Assembly (NCBI GenBank): GCA_016297495.1
Contig: JAEDGN010000002.1
Span: 1-64,000, forward strand
DNA from: Coprococcus sp.
GTDB lineage: Bacteria > Bacillota > Clostridia > Lachnospirales > Lachnospiraceae
DNA: 64,000 nucleotides
Direction of reading: 5' to 3'
A model generated the notes under the pieces. The model worked only from the letters and a program-made list of their open reading frames with translations, had not been told where the DNA came from and searched no databases. Each line of letters begins with the position of its first letter. Within the stretch, counting starts at the first letter, position 1. A program made the translations under genes and the position numbers. Below are positions 1 through 8,388 of this stretch, piece by piece.

Positions 1-197
1 TTGATGGAAGTTGTGGGCCGGCGACATGGAGGAGTATAAGAAGTACGCTGAGATATGATAGAAATAATTCGGGAAGTACGTATTCATATTATTATATGAC
101 AGGGAATTATAGACAAACAACACAGTGTATGCGATATAATATTAATAGTGGCACCTGGTATTGTTATGCAAATGGTATGTGGTATTATGTAGGATAA
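1..197 (+). CDS. 3' end of an unidentified Trp/Tyr-rich protein (5' end outside window)
   Basis: An open frame runs in from the left edge and stops at TAA 195-197, giving about 64 residues. The tail is rich in Tyr, Trp, Asn, Gly and Ser and ends GTWYCYANGMWYYVG, a composition typical of extracellular proteins and loosely like cell-wall-binding repeats. Two Cys residues lie in the last third. I do not recognise the family. A hairpin terminator follows at once, so its transcript probably ends before the lipoprotein gene downstream. It could be a secreted substrate of the transport operon behind it, but only position suggests this. Confidence 0.5.
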   Translation, partial: DGSCGPATWRSIRSTLRYDRNNSGSTYSYYYMTGNYRQTTQCMRYNINSGTWYCYANGMWYYVG

Positions 198-205
198 GAA
201 AGTAT

Positions 206-248
206 AAAGAGAATTCTGTAATATTTGTATGATTATGGAATTCTCTTT
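206..248 (+). terminator. Intrinsic terminator after the partial gene
   Basis: AAAGAGAATTC (206-216) pairs perfectly with GAATTCTCTTT (238-248) around a 21-nt loop, and the 3' arm ends in T's. It lies between the partial gene and the lipoprotein gene. Confidence 0.6.
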
Positions 249-270
249 TAAGTAAGCGAGAATTTGGAAG

Positions 271-1683
271 GTGATTATTATTAAATATAATAGTATACTG
301 ATATTGGTTGGGGTAATGCTGCTTTTGATTGGATGCCAGTCAACACCAGATGAAGATATTGTTGTCAATAAGAATGAGACGAAGCAGGTGCAGAACATAT
401 CTGATGATGCAAGTGGAACAGATAGCCAATCGACAAAAACAGATATTCCCGATACATATAAGGACAGTTTTAAATGTCTGAATGATGATGTGACAGTAAC
501 GGTAGATGCCGGAGTGTCTGTATTGGGAGATAATAGAAATTTTTCGACAATACGTGTCAAACCCCATGATATTACGGAAGATGATGTGAAAAAGTGGGGG
601 GAGGTATTCTTTGAGGGACAGACGGCTTATGAACCAAAGGCCCAGTATACAAAGGCGGAGCTTGAAGAAAAGATCCTGATGCTGAAAAAGTTGAATAATC
701 CGGATACATTGCTGGAAGTCTATGGCAGTGAAGAAGCAGTTGAAATCATGCAGGCAGCTTATGATAAAGATATTGCTTATTATGAATCTATTTATAATTC
801 AACGCCGGATGAAATAGATAAAAGGGAATGTGACTGGCAGTTTCATCCCCTGGATTATTATGACATAGATGCTGGATTATGGGAGGGAAATGATGAATAT
901 AAATCCCTGAAAAAGTCAGAAGAGATTGCAGCGGTGTGTGTGACGGAAGAAGGCTATGAGAAATATCTCATGTCAACAAGACGCAAAGAAAATGATTATA
1001 GGGTGAATACAATTCTATATGCTGTACGCAGTGATGATACGATCCTTCAGAAAGAAAGTGATAAGGAACTGAGCAAAGAAGAGACTGCGAATATGGCATC
1101 TGATTTGATAAAAAAACTGGGATTAGAAGAGTGGACTGAGAATGATTCTTATACAGTTCGGGATGAGGATGGCCTGTTATATGCTTTCTCTTATTCGCTG
1201 AACTATGATGGTAAACCGATTTTTTTTGATTACATAGATGCAGAATCAGAGGATAGCTATGCAGCTATTTACGATTATCCGTCTTTGAACGTGACTGTAT
1301 TGAATGGCGTTGTAAGTAACGTCATGCTTATTTCACCGTTAGAAGCAGTTGAAACTCTTGAAGAAAATGTTGAGACATTGCCTTTTGAGGAGATATACGA
1401 CCGCTTTAAGTCTCAGATGGAGAATCAGTATACAATTAGCTCGTTTATTGAATTTGGAGATGCGGACGCGGAAGTGTCACATACTGCGGAAATCAAAATA
1501 ACATCTATAAAACAGGGATTATTTAGAGTGTCCGAGAAAAATAAAGACTATAGCTATATCCTGACACCGGTCTGGCGTTTTACAGGTGAGATTTTTGTAG
1601 ATGACAGCAGTTGGGGAGAAAGTAATGTGTGTTATGTCAATGCTATTGACGGCAGTATTATAGACCCGAAACTGGGATATTGA
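271..1683 (+). CDS. Large surface lipoprotein (possibly DUF6034-like), first gene of an ABC operon
   Basis: About 470 residues. The N-terminus is a type II signal peptide: a short start with one Lys, a hydrophobic stretch, and lipobox LLIGC with Cys at about residue 22. The mature protein starts with a Thr/Ser/Asp-rich linker and is strongly acidic, so it should be tethered outside the membrane. The CxxTPDEDIVVNK-like start recalls clostridial DUF6034 lipoproteins, a tentative match. The start is awkward: GTG 271 sits directly on the Shine-Dalgarno-like GGAAGGTG, so the real initiator may be a nearby ATT codon or ATG about 15 codons in. Permease genes follow after 18 bases, suggesting an accessory or substrate-binding role for the transporter. 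Confidence 0.7.
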   Translation: MIIIKYNSILILVGVMLLLIGCQSTPDEDIVVNKNETKQVQNISDDASGTDSQSTKTDIPDTYKDSFKCLNDDVTVTVDAGVSVLGDNRNFSTIRVKPHDITEDDVKKWGEVFFEGQTAYEPKAQYTKAELEEKILMLKKLNNPDTLLEVYGSEEAVEIMQAAYDKDIAYYESIYNSTPDEIDKRECDWQFHPLDYYDIDAGLWEGNDEYKSLKKSEEIAAVCVTEEGYEKYLMSTRRKENDYRVNTILYAVRSDDTILQKESDKELSKEETANMASDLIKKLGLEEWTENDSYTVRDEDGLLYAFSYSLNYDGKPIFFDYIDAESEDSYAAIYDYPSLNVTVLNGVVSNVMLISPLEAVETLEENVETLPFEEIYDRFKSQMENQYTISSFIEFGDADAEVSHTAEIKITSIKQGLFRVSEKNKDYSYILTPVWRFTGEIFVDDSSWGESNVCYVNAIDGSIIDPKLGY

Positions 1684-1701
1684 TAACAGCAGGTGATGGG
1701 G

Positions 1702-2463
1702 ATGCTGATCTATGACAGAAAACAGGTGATGATGATGCATCGCTGGCTTGTGCCGGCGGTGCTGTTTGTGTTTATTGTGATGGCTTCGCGGGCAGATATC
1801 TGGATGGAAGTGTTAGTAAAGGAACAGGAGAATATCAATTACGGGTGGACGCTGGGCTTTATAACGGATACTTTGAAGTCGGACGCGGCGCTTCTGGTGG
1901 CGCCGGTACTCTGTGCGTTTCCCTATGCATCGGCGATGATTGATGAATTGAGATCAGGAATGATAAAGGCCGTGCTCACGCGAACAGACAGGCAGCAATA
2001 TATTTCATCAAAAGCGGTGGCCTGTTTTGTATCAGGGATGGTGGAAGAAGTGGCTTCTGTCGGATTGCTGTGTGTGGTTGTATGTATTGTTTTTCTGCCA
2101 ATGGAAGCAGCGCCTGAACAGGGAATCAATCAGAATGAAATGATACGCTTGTTGATGGGGCAGATATGCCGTTATGGCTGCTATGGGGCTTTATGGTCCG
2201 TGGTAGGATTGGCAATATCATTGTTGGCAATGAATCGCCTGATGGTCTGGGTGGGACCGTTTATTATGAATTACCTAATGATTATTGTGTATGAACGGTA
2301 TTTTGATGGATGGCAATTGTTCTACCCAAAGGAATGGCTATTGCAGGAGTGGGAATGGCCGTTGTCAGATGCAGGCATCTGTATCTGGATCCTGATGCTT
2401 TGTCTAATTGTTTATGCTGCGATTCTTCAGACAGGAAAGAGGGTGCTGAGCCGTGCGTTGTAA
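1702..2463 (+). CDS. ABC-2-like integral membrane permease subunit
   Basis: About 253 residues with roughly six hydrophobic segments: one just after MLIYDRKQVMMMHRW, several in the middle and a last one near the C-terminus. A soluble loop after TM1 and the Arg/Asp-rich turn (DELRSGMIKAVLTRT) before the next membrane segments resemble ABC-2 permeases. ATG 1702 is chosen because AGGTGA ends five bases before it; GTG 1693 and ATG 1696 are in frame but overlap that site. The end overlaps the next permease gene by 11 bases. Family-level assignment only; the substrate is unknown. Confidence 0.65.
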   Translation: MLIYDRKQVMMMHRWLVPAVLFVFIVMASRADIWMEVLVKEQENINYGWTLGFITDTLKSDAALLVAPVLCAFPYASAMIDELRSGMIKAVLTRTDRQQYISSKAVACFVSGMVEEVASVGLLCVVVCIVFLPMEAAPEQGINQNEMIRLLMGQICRYGCYGALWSVVGLAISLLAMNRLMVWVGPFIMNYLMIIVYERYFDGWQLFYPKEWLLQEWEWPLSDAGICIWILMLCLIVYAAILQTGKRVLSRAL

Positions 2464-3358
2464 GAGATTGACTATGGTCTTGTCCATCGCGTCCTATAAT
2501 TTCATGCGATGGAGGGGAAATGTGCGGATTATAACTGTTTTCCTGCTTGACTTTATTTTATGTTATCTGTTGACGGATAAAGCTGTGCAGTTTGCGGCGA
2601 CCCACGAGACAACCATGCAGATTTTTGAAGCATTCATATGGACGTTTGGTGATAGTAATGCCATATTGCTGACATCACTTTTGTTGATGGTGCTCTTTGC
2701 GGATATGCCATTTATTACGACAGCGACACCTTTTTATCTCCTCCGAACGACAAGACGGCTGTGGGTGCTCGGGCAAATGATTTATACAGCGGCGGCAACG
2801 ACGGTTTTTATGTTATTTACGTTGTTATCGACAATATTATTGACCATGCAGAATGCTTTTGCAGGTAATAGGTGGAGCAGGACAGCGGCGGCATTGGCTT
2901 ATTCCGGTGAAGGTAAAAATCTGAATTTGCCTTCTGCGGTAAAAGCTATAGAAATGAGCAGACCGTGGCAGAGTATGCTGTCAGTGTTCGGACTGGTACT
3001 GCTGTATGCTTTGGTCATGGTTTTTGTGATGCTGTTTTTTAATATATGGAAAGGGCAGACGGCGGGTATCGCGGCAGTGGTACTTTTTAGCGGATATGGG
3101 GCGTTGTTAAATCCGAGTAATATTCAAAAGGTTCTGCACTTACCAGATCAGCTGTCTTATAAGGCTCGTGTATGGGTGGGGTGGCTGTCGCCCCTCAACC
3201 AGGCCACCTATTATATGCATAATTTTGGCTATGATAAACTGCCAACACTGAGACAGACGGCATTGCTTGGAGTTCTTTTGCTGGCCTTGCTTTTGGCGGG
3301 AACGGTACTGGCTATGCGGCATTATGCTTTTTCTTTTAGTGGAACGGAGGGAAAATGA
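2453..3358 (+). CDS. ABC transporter permease subunit
   Basis: About 301 residues with about six transmembrane stretches (near residues 25-42, 68-88, 105-130, 170-200, 205-225 and 270-290). It starts at GTG 2453 inside the previous gene and ends in an ATGA overlap with the ATPase gene, so the three are translationally coupled. The N-terminal SIASYNFMRWRGNVRII pattern, a short basic segment ahead of TM1, is typical of ABC-2 permeases. Together with the preceding gene it probably forms a heterodimeric membrane channel. Substrate not inferable. Confidence 0.65.
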   Translation: MRCKRLTMVLSIASYNFMRWRGNVRIITVFLLDFILCYLLTDKAVQFAATHETTMQIFEAFIWTFGDSNAILLTSLLLMVLFADMPFITTATPFYLLRTTRRLWVLGQMIYTAAATTVFMLFTLLSTILLTMQNAFAGNRWSRTAAALAYSGEGKNLNLPSAVKAIEMSRPWQSMLSVFGLVLLYALVMVFVMLFFNIWKGQTAGIAAVVLFSGYGALLNPSNIQKVLHLPDQLSYKARVWVGWLSPLNQATYYMHNFGYDKLPTLRQTALLGVLLLALLLAGTVLAMRHYAFSFSGTEGK

Positions 3359-4053
3359 CGATGCGGAGTGTTATTCGTATTATAGACGTCTGTAAACGCT
3401 TTGGTGACGATGAGGTGCTAAAACATATTTCTTTTGACTTCGAAGAAGGGCTTATTTACGGAATTGTCGGTAATAATGGCAGTGGTAAAACCGTCTTGAT
3501 GAAATGTATCTGCGGTTTTTTGCCGCCTACATCTGGTGATATTACAGTCAATTACAAAAAGATCGGCAAGGACACTGATTTTCCTGAGAATACGGGCGTT
3601 ATTATAGAGACGCCGGGTTTTCTGCCGAATCTGACGGGGCAGAAAAATCTGGAACTGCTGGCTTCTCTGCAAAAGAAGATTGACAAGGCGACGGTTCGCG
3701 AGACAATTCGGCGGGTGGGACTTGATCCGGATATGAAGAAGCCGGTGAGCAAGTATTCTCTCGGCATGCGGCAGCGGCTTGGTATTGCGCAGGCATTGAT
3801 GGAAAACCCGTCTATTCTTATTTTGGATGAGCCTTTTAATGGATTGGATAAACATGGTGTGGCACAGATGCATGAACTGTTGTTAGCCTGGAAGGGAAAT
3901 GATAAGACGATTCTGCTTTCCAGTCACAGCCAGAAGGATATTGATGTGCTCTGTGATGTGGTCTGTGAGATGGATGGCGGTGTCATGCATTGTATACGAG
4001 ACGATAAAGGTGGGAGGGATATATGTCGGAAGTATGTGTGTTCCAACAGGTGA
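3355..4053 (+). CDS. ABC transporter ATP-binding protein (canonical)
   Basis: 232 residues with every catalytic motif: Walker A GNNGSGKT, signature SLGMRQRLGIAQAL (the LGMRQR variant common in ABC-2 exporters), Walker B ILILDEPFNGLD and an H-loop ILLSSHS. It should power the two permeases encoded just upstream. GGAGGG precedes ATG 3355, which overlaps the upstream stop as ATGA. The 3' end overlaps the second ATPase gene by 31 bases in another frame. Identity as an active ATPase is secure; substrate and direction are not. Confidence 0.9.
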   Translation: MTMRSVIRIIDVCKRFGDDEVLKHISFDFEEGLIYGIVGNNGSGKTVLMKCICGFLPPTSGDITVNYKKIGKDTDFPENTGVIIETPGFLPNLTGQKNLELLASLQKKIDKATVRETIRRVGLDPDMKKPVSKYSLGMRQRLGIAQALMENPSILILDEPFNGLDKHGVAQMHELLLAWKGNDKTILLSSHSQKDIDVLCDVVCEMDGGVMHCIRDDKGGRDICRKYVCSNR

Positions 4054-4631
4054 CAAAATGGTACCCGCCGGAGCATTTGGTGTTTCAGCGGATGGATTTG
4101 ACGATTAAATCCGGAGAAAAAATATTGATTACAGGCTGCGCTGGCAGTGGCAGGACAACGTTGGTGCAGTTGGCAGCAGGTGGTCTGAAGCCTGATGAAG
4201 GGAAAGTGCAGTTGAACGGAAGGGCGTCGATGATTCCCGAATGTACAGGGTGGTTAGATAATCTGACTTTGATACAGCACCTTGCTTTATCATTGTTGGG
4301 AAGTGGTATGGGGAAAAGGGAAAGCCTTTGTCGTGCTGCTGAAATGCTAAAAGTACTTGGCTTGGAGGGCAGAGGTGAGGCAGCGCCAAAGCAGATGAGT
4401 ATTTATGAAAAAGCGATGACGGCATTGGGACAGGTTTTGATGCAGGCGTGCGACATGATTGTGGTGGATACGTTGATAGAGAGGTTATCTCGGAAGGAAA
4501 AGGATCAATGGATGAATGTGTTGTTTCAACAACTGGATGGACGTGCATTGCTCATGGTGTCAGATCATAGGGAGAATGACAGTTATTTTGACCGGATATT
4601 ATCTATAGAAGGGAATAGTGTCAGTAATTGA
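4023..4631 (+). CDS. Degenerate ABC ATPase paralog
   Basis: 202 residues and clearly an ABC fold, but key positions have changed. Walker A reads GCAGSGRTT, so the invariant Lys is Arg. The signature region reads MSIYEKAMTALGQ instead of LSGGQ. Walker B reads MIVVDTLIE, with no catalytic Glu after the Asp. A His remains in the SDH switch. GGGAGGG precedes ATG 4023. With the canonical ATPase it would make an asymmetric heterodimer with one competent and one degenerate site, as known for several heterodimeric ABC exporters. It is also shorter than usual (about 230). Confidence 0.8.
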   Translation: MSEVCVFQQVTKWYPPEHLVFQRMDLTIKSGEKILITGCAGSGRTTLVQLAAGGLKPDEGKVQLNGRASMIPECTGWLDNLTLIQHLALSLLGSGMGKRESLCRAAEMLKVLGLEGRGEAAPKQMSIYEKAMTALGQVLMQACDMIVVDTLIERLSRKEKDQWMNVLFQQLDGRALLMVSDHRENDSYFDRILSIEGNSVSN

Positions 4632-4662
4632 TTCTATAATTAGGGATATGAGGTGATGTTAT

Positions 4663-6225
4663 ATGAGAAGAGGAAAGGGTGTTATTTTCGGAAGGGTTCT
4701 GACAGGGGTGTTGATTCTCTGTGTTGGGACGCATGTACTATGGCAATGGCATGTGCTTGCTGCGGAGCCTTCAAACAGCGGTTCCGGGCGGATAGAATCA
4801 GAGACCGAGATTGTGGAAAAGGAAACGAATATTAAAGAAACTTCGTCAGATCATTTTGACGATGAGACAGATGAGACAGAAGGGAAGGATCCGAACGAGG
4901 CAGCAGATAGTGTTGGAAGATTAAAAATTGAAGATACGGGCATTTATACTGGGATGACAAAAGCGTATAAAGATGGATATGAGCCTGTCGTATCGGATGG
5001 AAAGGTGTCGATTGTTCTGCCCATCATTATTAATGGCGGTGGAAGGGTCAGTGAATTGACGGTAACGCCAAACCTTGGCGATACAGCATCTTCACCTTTT
5101 GTTTATAAAAATTATCAGAAAACATTCAAGGAAACAGAAGAAATCGTCGATGGAGAAAAAGAGAAGCGGAGAGTCTTTCTTATAAGTTATGATTTTGCTT
5201 TGTCAGATGAGCGGACTAATGGGAATTATCCGGTTATTTTTGATATAACAGGTAATGGAGACGGTTCGGAGTTGACGCAAAGTTTTACCGTTTATGTAAG
5301 AATTACTGATCAAATTCAGGAGAATGTGGATGACGATGGTCAGGGGGATGTTGCAATCGGCAGCGCTGGAGAAGAGGAAGAGAACCCTCAATCCCAGCCA
5401 AAACTGATTATATCAAAATGCACATCGAAGCCGGAGAGTATTGAAGCTGGAAGTGAATTTAGCCTGGTGGTAGAAATAAAAAATACTAATAAAAAATTTT
5501 ATGTTCAGAATATGACCATTGAGGTAAGCTGGACGGAACCGGGACTGACATTGGAAGAAGATAGTAAGACTTTTTTTGTGGAGGAGCTCGGGAGCGACGA
5601 AACGATGCAGCTGCCGTTAAAATTTAAATGCAGCAGTAATGTGGGTGAAGGGCGTTATGATATTACATTTAATATGTCTTACGATAATCCGGAAGCAGTT
5701 TCTCTGACCTCTACAGGGGTTGTTTCAGTGGATGTTCATCAGGCAATGCGGGCAGAGTTGGAAGCGGACATATTTCCGGATAGTATTAATGCGGGGGATA
5801 CATTTACACTGGCCGTGCAGGCGATGAATCTTGGAAGGGAAAAAATCTATAATGCCAGATGTACAGTGGATGTGCCGGGGCTTTCTGCAGGGACAAGTAC
5901 ATTTTTTGGAAATATTGAAGCTGGCAATGCGGCCTCAGGACAATTAAAAATTTTTGCGGGTATGAAGGATGAAGCAGTTTATGGCAGTACTTATGGTGAA
6001 ACATCCGGTCAATTATTATTAACCTATGAGGACGAAGCGGGAAATGTTTATACAGAAGAATTGCCGGTTAATACAAAGGTTAATCCGCTGGTGATACAGG
6101 AAACAGCAGATCCGGCAGATGAAAAGGAAACGGCCGGTCTGGGTGTACAATGGCTGGTTGGTGTTGTTGTATTAGGCGCTGCTGCAGTCGCAGGTATTGC
6201 TTTTGTACGCAAACGGGGCAGATAG
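4663..6225 (+). CDS. Membrane-anchored surface protein with NEW3/S-layer-like (COG1361-type) repeats
   Basis: About 520 residues. An N-terminal signal peptide (hydrophobic stretch about residues 9-33, ending near LAAEP) leads to an acidic Glu/Asp/Thr linker, then beta-rich domains. Two of these repeat the pattern of a Glu/Asp-rich start, then INAGDTFTLAVQAMNLG or IEAGSEFSLVVEIKN, typical of NEW3/COG1361 domains. A C-terminal membrane span (LVGVVVLGAAAVAGIAF) is followed by RKRGR, giving an outside domain with a short basic cytoplasmic tail. AGGTGA lies seven bases before ATG 4663. In other Firmicutes such proteins accompany ABC/FtsX-type exporters, which fits its neighbours. Confidence 0.7.
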   Translation: MRRGKGVIFGRVLTGVLILCVGTHVLWQWHVLAAEPSNSGSGRIESETEIVEKETNIKETSSDHFDDETDETEGKDPNEAADSVGRLKIEDTGIYTGMTKAYKDGYEPVVSDGKVSIVLPIIINGGGRVSELTVTPNLGDTASSPFVYKNYQKTFKETEEIVDGEKEKRRVFLISYDFALSDERTNGNYPVIFDITGNGDGSELTQSFTVYVRITDQIQENVDDDGQGDVAIGSAGEEEENPQSQPKLIISKCTSKPESIEAGSEFSLVVEIKNTNKKFYVQNMTIEVSWTEPGLTLEEDSKTFFVEELGSDETMQLPLKFKCSSNVGEGRYDITFNMSYDNPEAVSLTSTGVVSVDVHQAMRAELEADIFPDSINAGDTFTLAVQAMNLGREKIYNARCTVDVPGLSAGTSTFFGNIEAGNAASGQLKIFAGMKDEAVYGSTYGETSGQLLLTYEDEAGNVYTEELPVNTKVNPLVIQETADPADEKETAGLGVQWLVGVVVLGAAAVAGIAFVRKRGR

Positions 6226-6245
6226 AAGTAGAGAAGGGCAAGATA

Positions 6246-7262
6246 ATGATATTGTCGAGAATGCATGGAATATTCAGCAGGCAAAAGGGATGTGGTTTGT
6301 GGTGGCTGGCCTGGAAAATATTATGTCGATGGGAGATGTGTATACCGATTATTGGATTCGCGATTAGCTTTTCGTGGCTGATATTTTCGGGCAGAGTATA
6401 TCTGCAGTTGTATAATGTGATGGCAGAGCCTGCAGTTATCCGAGGTGAGATTGATCAATTATCGGATGATAGGCGTTTGTACATAGCATCTCTTAAGGGG
6501 GTGCGGGCAGTGACAAAACTTATGACATGTGAAGCCGGCATAAATTTTGATGAGTATACAGGAACGGTCGCCATTTATGGTGTGGAAGACAGTTATTTCA
6601 GGCAGTTGACAGGTGGAAAGAATATGGCGGATATAGCTTTCTCACAGGGAATGCCCTATGGCATATTATGTCAGTCTGCAGCAATCAAGCTGAAAAAATC
6701 TGAAGCGGCGCTGATACTGTCGGATGACAGGCTGCTTGAGGATTTTAAAGTGAATGATACGGACGTGCGGTTATATGGATGGATTGAGGATGTAGATAAT
6801 GGTTTGAACGGAACTGATTTATCCGGACTGTATGTACTGGAAGAATGGTATGATAAACTCATTCCTTCTGACTCGGTAAGTTCGCCGGATGGTGCAGGCG
6901 GTACAGAGATTCTGGTATTGACAGAACATGGATGGCAGGCGCCGGAACTAATACGTCAGTTGGGAAATATAGGCGTGTCAGGTACAAGTCAGGCAGATAC
7001 GCTGCTTGCTGAGGCGAATGAAGCAAGTCAAAAATATTTATATACGGGCAGTATCGTGGGATTGTGCAGTCTGCTGATCTGTATATATCGGGAAAAACTG
7101 TGGAAAGAGAAGTATCGAATATGGATGGAAATGCTGGAGCGATTTTATCACGACAGCCATATACGAGGGAAGTTGTTACGGAGACAATACTTCATGCTTT
7201 TTGTAATCAGTCTGCTGGGAAGTGTTATATGGCAGTGGATATCGTTTGTATTTGAGCTATAG
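6246..7262 (+). CDS. MacB/FtsX-like membrane protein, reduced
   Basis: About 338 residues from ATG 6246 (GAGAAGGG upstream). One membrane span lies near residues 35-55, a large outside domain follows, and two more spans sit close to the C-terminus (about 262-280 and 315-335). The outside part carries a MacB-like core pattern: a helix with LKGVRAVTKL, then VAIYGVEDSYF. A normal MacB/FtsX permease has four spans; here one is missing or very weak, so the protein looks reduced. It closes the operon and is followed by a strong hairpin. A role in force transmission or in working with the NEW3-type protein is inference. Confidence 0.55.
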   Translation: MILSRMHGIFSRQKGCGLWWLAWKILCRWEMCIPIIGFAISFSWLIFSGRVYLQLYNVMAEPAVIRGEIDQLSDDRRLYIASLKGVRAVTKLMTCEAGINFDEYTGTVAIYGVEDSYFRQLTGGKNMADIAFSQGMPYGILCQSAAIKLKKSEAALILSDDRLLEDFKVNDTDVRLYGWIEDVDNGLNGTDLSGLYVLEEWYDKLIPSDSVSSPDGAGGTEILVLTEHGWQAPELIRQLGNIGVSGTSQADTLLAEANEASQKYLYTGSIVGLCSLLICIYREKLWKEKYRIWMEMLERFYHDSHIRGKLLRRQYFMLFVISLLGSVIWQWISFVFEL

Positions 7263-7282
7263 ACAGTCAATAAAACAGACAA

Positions 7283-7348
7283 CAGCCCGATGTCATTGAT
7301 TGTGAGAAGGGAGTAGGCTGCTTATGCAGCTTCAATGACAGCGGGCTG
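7283..7348. terminator. Hairpin between the convergent ABC operon and purine arm
   Basis: CAGCCCGATGTCATTGA (7283-7299) pairs with TCAATGACAGCGGGCTG (7332-7348) with one A-G mismatch. A smaller hairpin GCTGC/GCAGC sits in the loop. Neither side has a long T run, so termination is inferred from its place between converging genes. Confidence 0.55.
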
Positions 7349-7407
7349 TGTGTGTAATAATAAGGTAGGAATCTAATAAGCAAAAATGTTTCTGAATATC
7401 TTAATAA

Positions 7408-8352
7408 TTAAATATGGAATCTTGTACCGGTCTTACCCTGAATACCTTCTTTGGATTTCTCAAGAAGAGTGATAAGGGCAGTACGTCCTTCTTTGGATGA
7501 GGCAAAATCAACGGCAGCCTGTACCTTCGGCAGCATGGAGCCAGGAGCGAAATGTCCTTCGGCCATGTACTGCTGTGCCTTTTCAACAGACAGGTCACTG
7601 AGCCATTCTTCATTCGGCTTACCGAAATTGACAGCAACTTTCTCAACAGCTGTAAGAATGATCAGATAATCTGCATCCAGTTCCTTTGCAAGCAGACAGC
7701 TGGCAAAGTCTTTATCGATAACGGCGCTGGCACCTTTGAGGTGATTGCCCTGGCGGGTAACAGGAATACCGCCGCCGCCGCAGGCGATGACCAGATCGCC
7801 GGAATCTACCATGGTACGGATCGTACCGATTTCAACGATTTCAACCGGCTTTGGAGAAGCAACTACACGGCGGTAGCCTCTTCCGGAATCCTCTTTCATG
7901 ATGTAACCATAATCCTGTTCCATTTTTTCGGCCTGCTCTTTTGTCACGAACTTGCCTATTGGCTTTGAAGGCGCTCCGAAAGCCGGATCATTCTCGTCCA
8001 CGCGTACCTGAGTGATCATGGTCGCAACAGGTATATTTGTGATACCGCGATTGAGCAGCTCCTCCCGAAGCGCATTCTGCAGGTCATACCCGATGTAAGC
8101 CTGGCTCATGGCAACGCAGACTGACAACGGTGTGTTTGGCTGCTTCGGATCTTCATGTGTCAATGCAATCATGGCATTATTGACCATTCCGACCTGCGGG
8201 CCGTTGCCATGTGTGACAACAACCTCGCAGCCTTCTTCTATTAAATCAACAATGGCTTTGGAAGTAATCTTTACGGCAGCCATCTGCTCCGGCAGTGTAT
8301 TGCCCAGTGCATTGCCTCCAAGCGCAATGACGATTCTTTTTTTACGAGTCAT
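7408..8352 (-). CDS. yqeA: Carbamate kinase (YqeA/ArcC type)
   Basis: 314 residues, the usual family length. It starts MTRKKRIVIALGGNALG, the amino-acid-kinase glycine loop, and contains VTHGNGPQVG, ACGGGGIPV and AVIDKDFASCLLA, all carbamate kinase signatures. It catalyses carbamoyl phosphate + ADP giving ATP, CO2 and ammonia in the cytoplasm. A GGGGG site precedes ATG. It is last in the minus-strand arm after a YgeW-type transcarbamoylase, so it very likely harvests ATP from carbamoyl phosphate released during ureido/purine breakdown rather than arginine: no arginine deiminase lies in the window. Confidence 0.93.
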   Translation of the reverse strand: MTRKKRIVIALGGNALGNTLPEQMAAVKITSKAIVDLIEEGCEVVVTHGNGPQVGMVNNAMIALTHEDPKQPNTPLSVCVAMSQAYIGYDLQNALREELLNRGITNIPVATMITQVRVDENDPAFGAPSKPIGKFVTKEQAEKMEQDYGYIMKEDSGRGYRRVVASPKPVEIVEIGTIRTMVDSGDLVIACGGGGIPVTRQGNHLKGASAVIDKDFASCLLAKELDADYLIILTAVEKVAVNFGKPNEEWLSDLSVEKAQQYMAEGHFAPGSMLPKVQAAVDFASSKEGRTALITLLEKSKEGIQGKTGTRFHI

Positions 8353-8388
8353 TTCCCCAATACCCCCTGAATAATTGATGTATATTTT

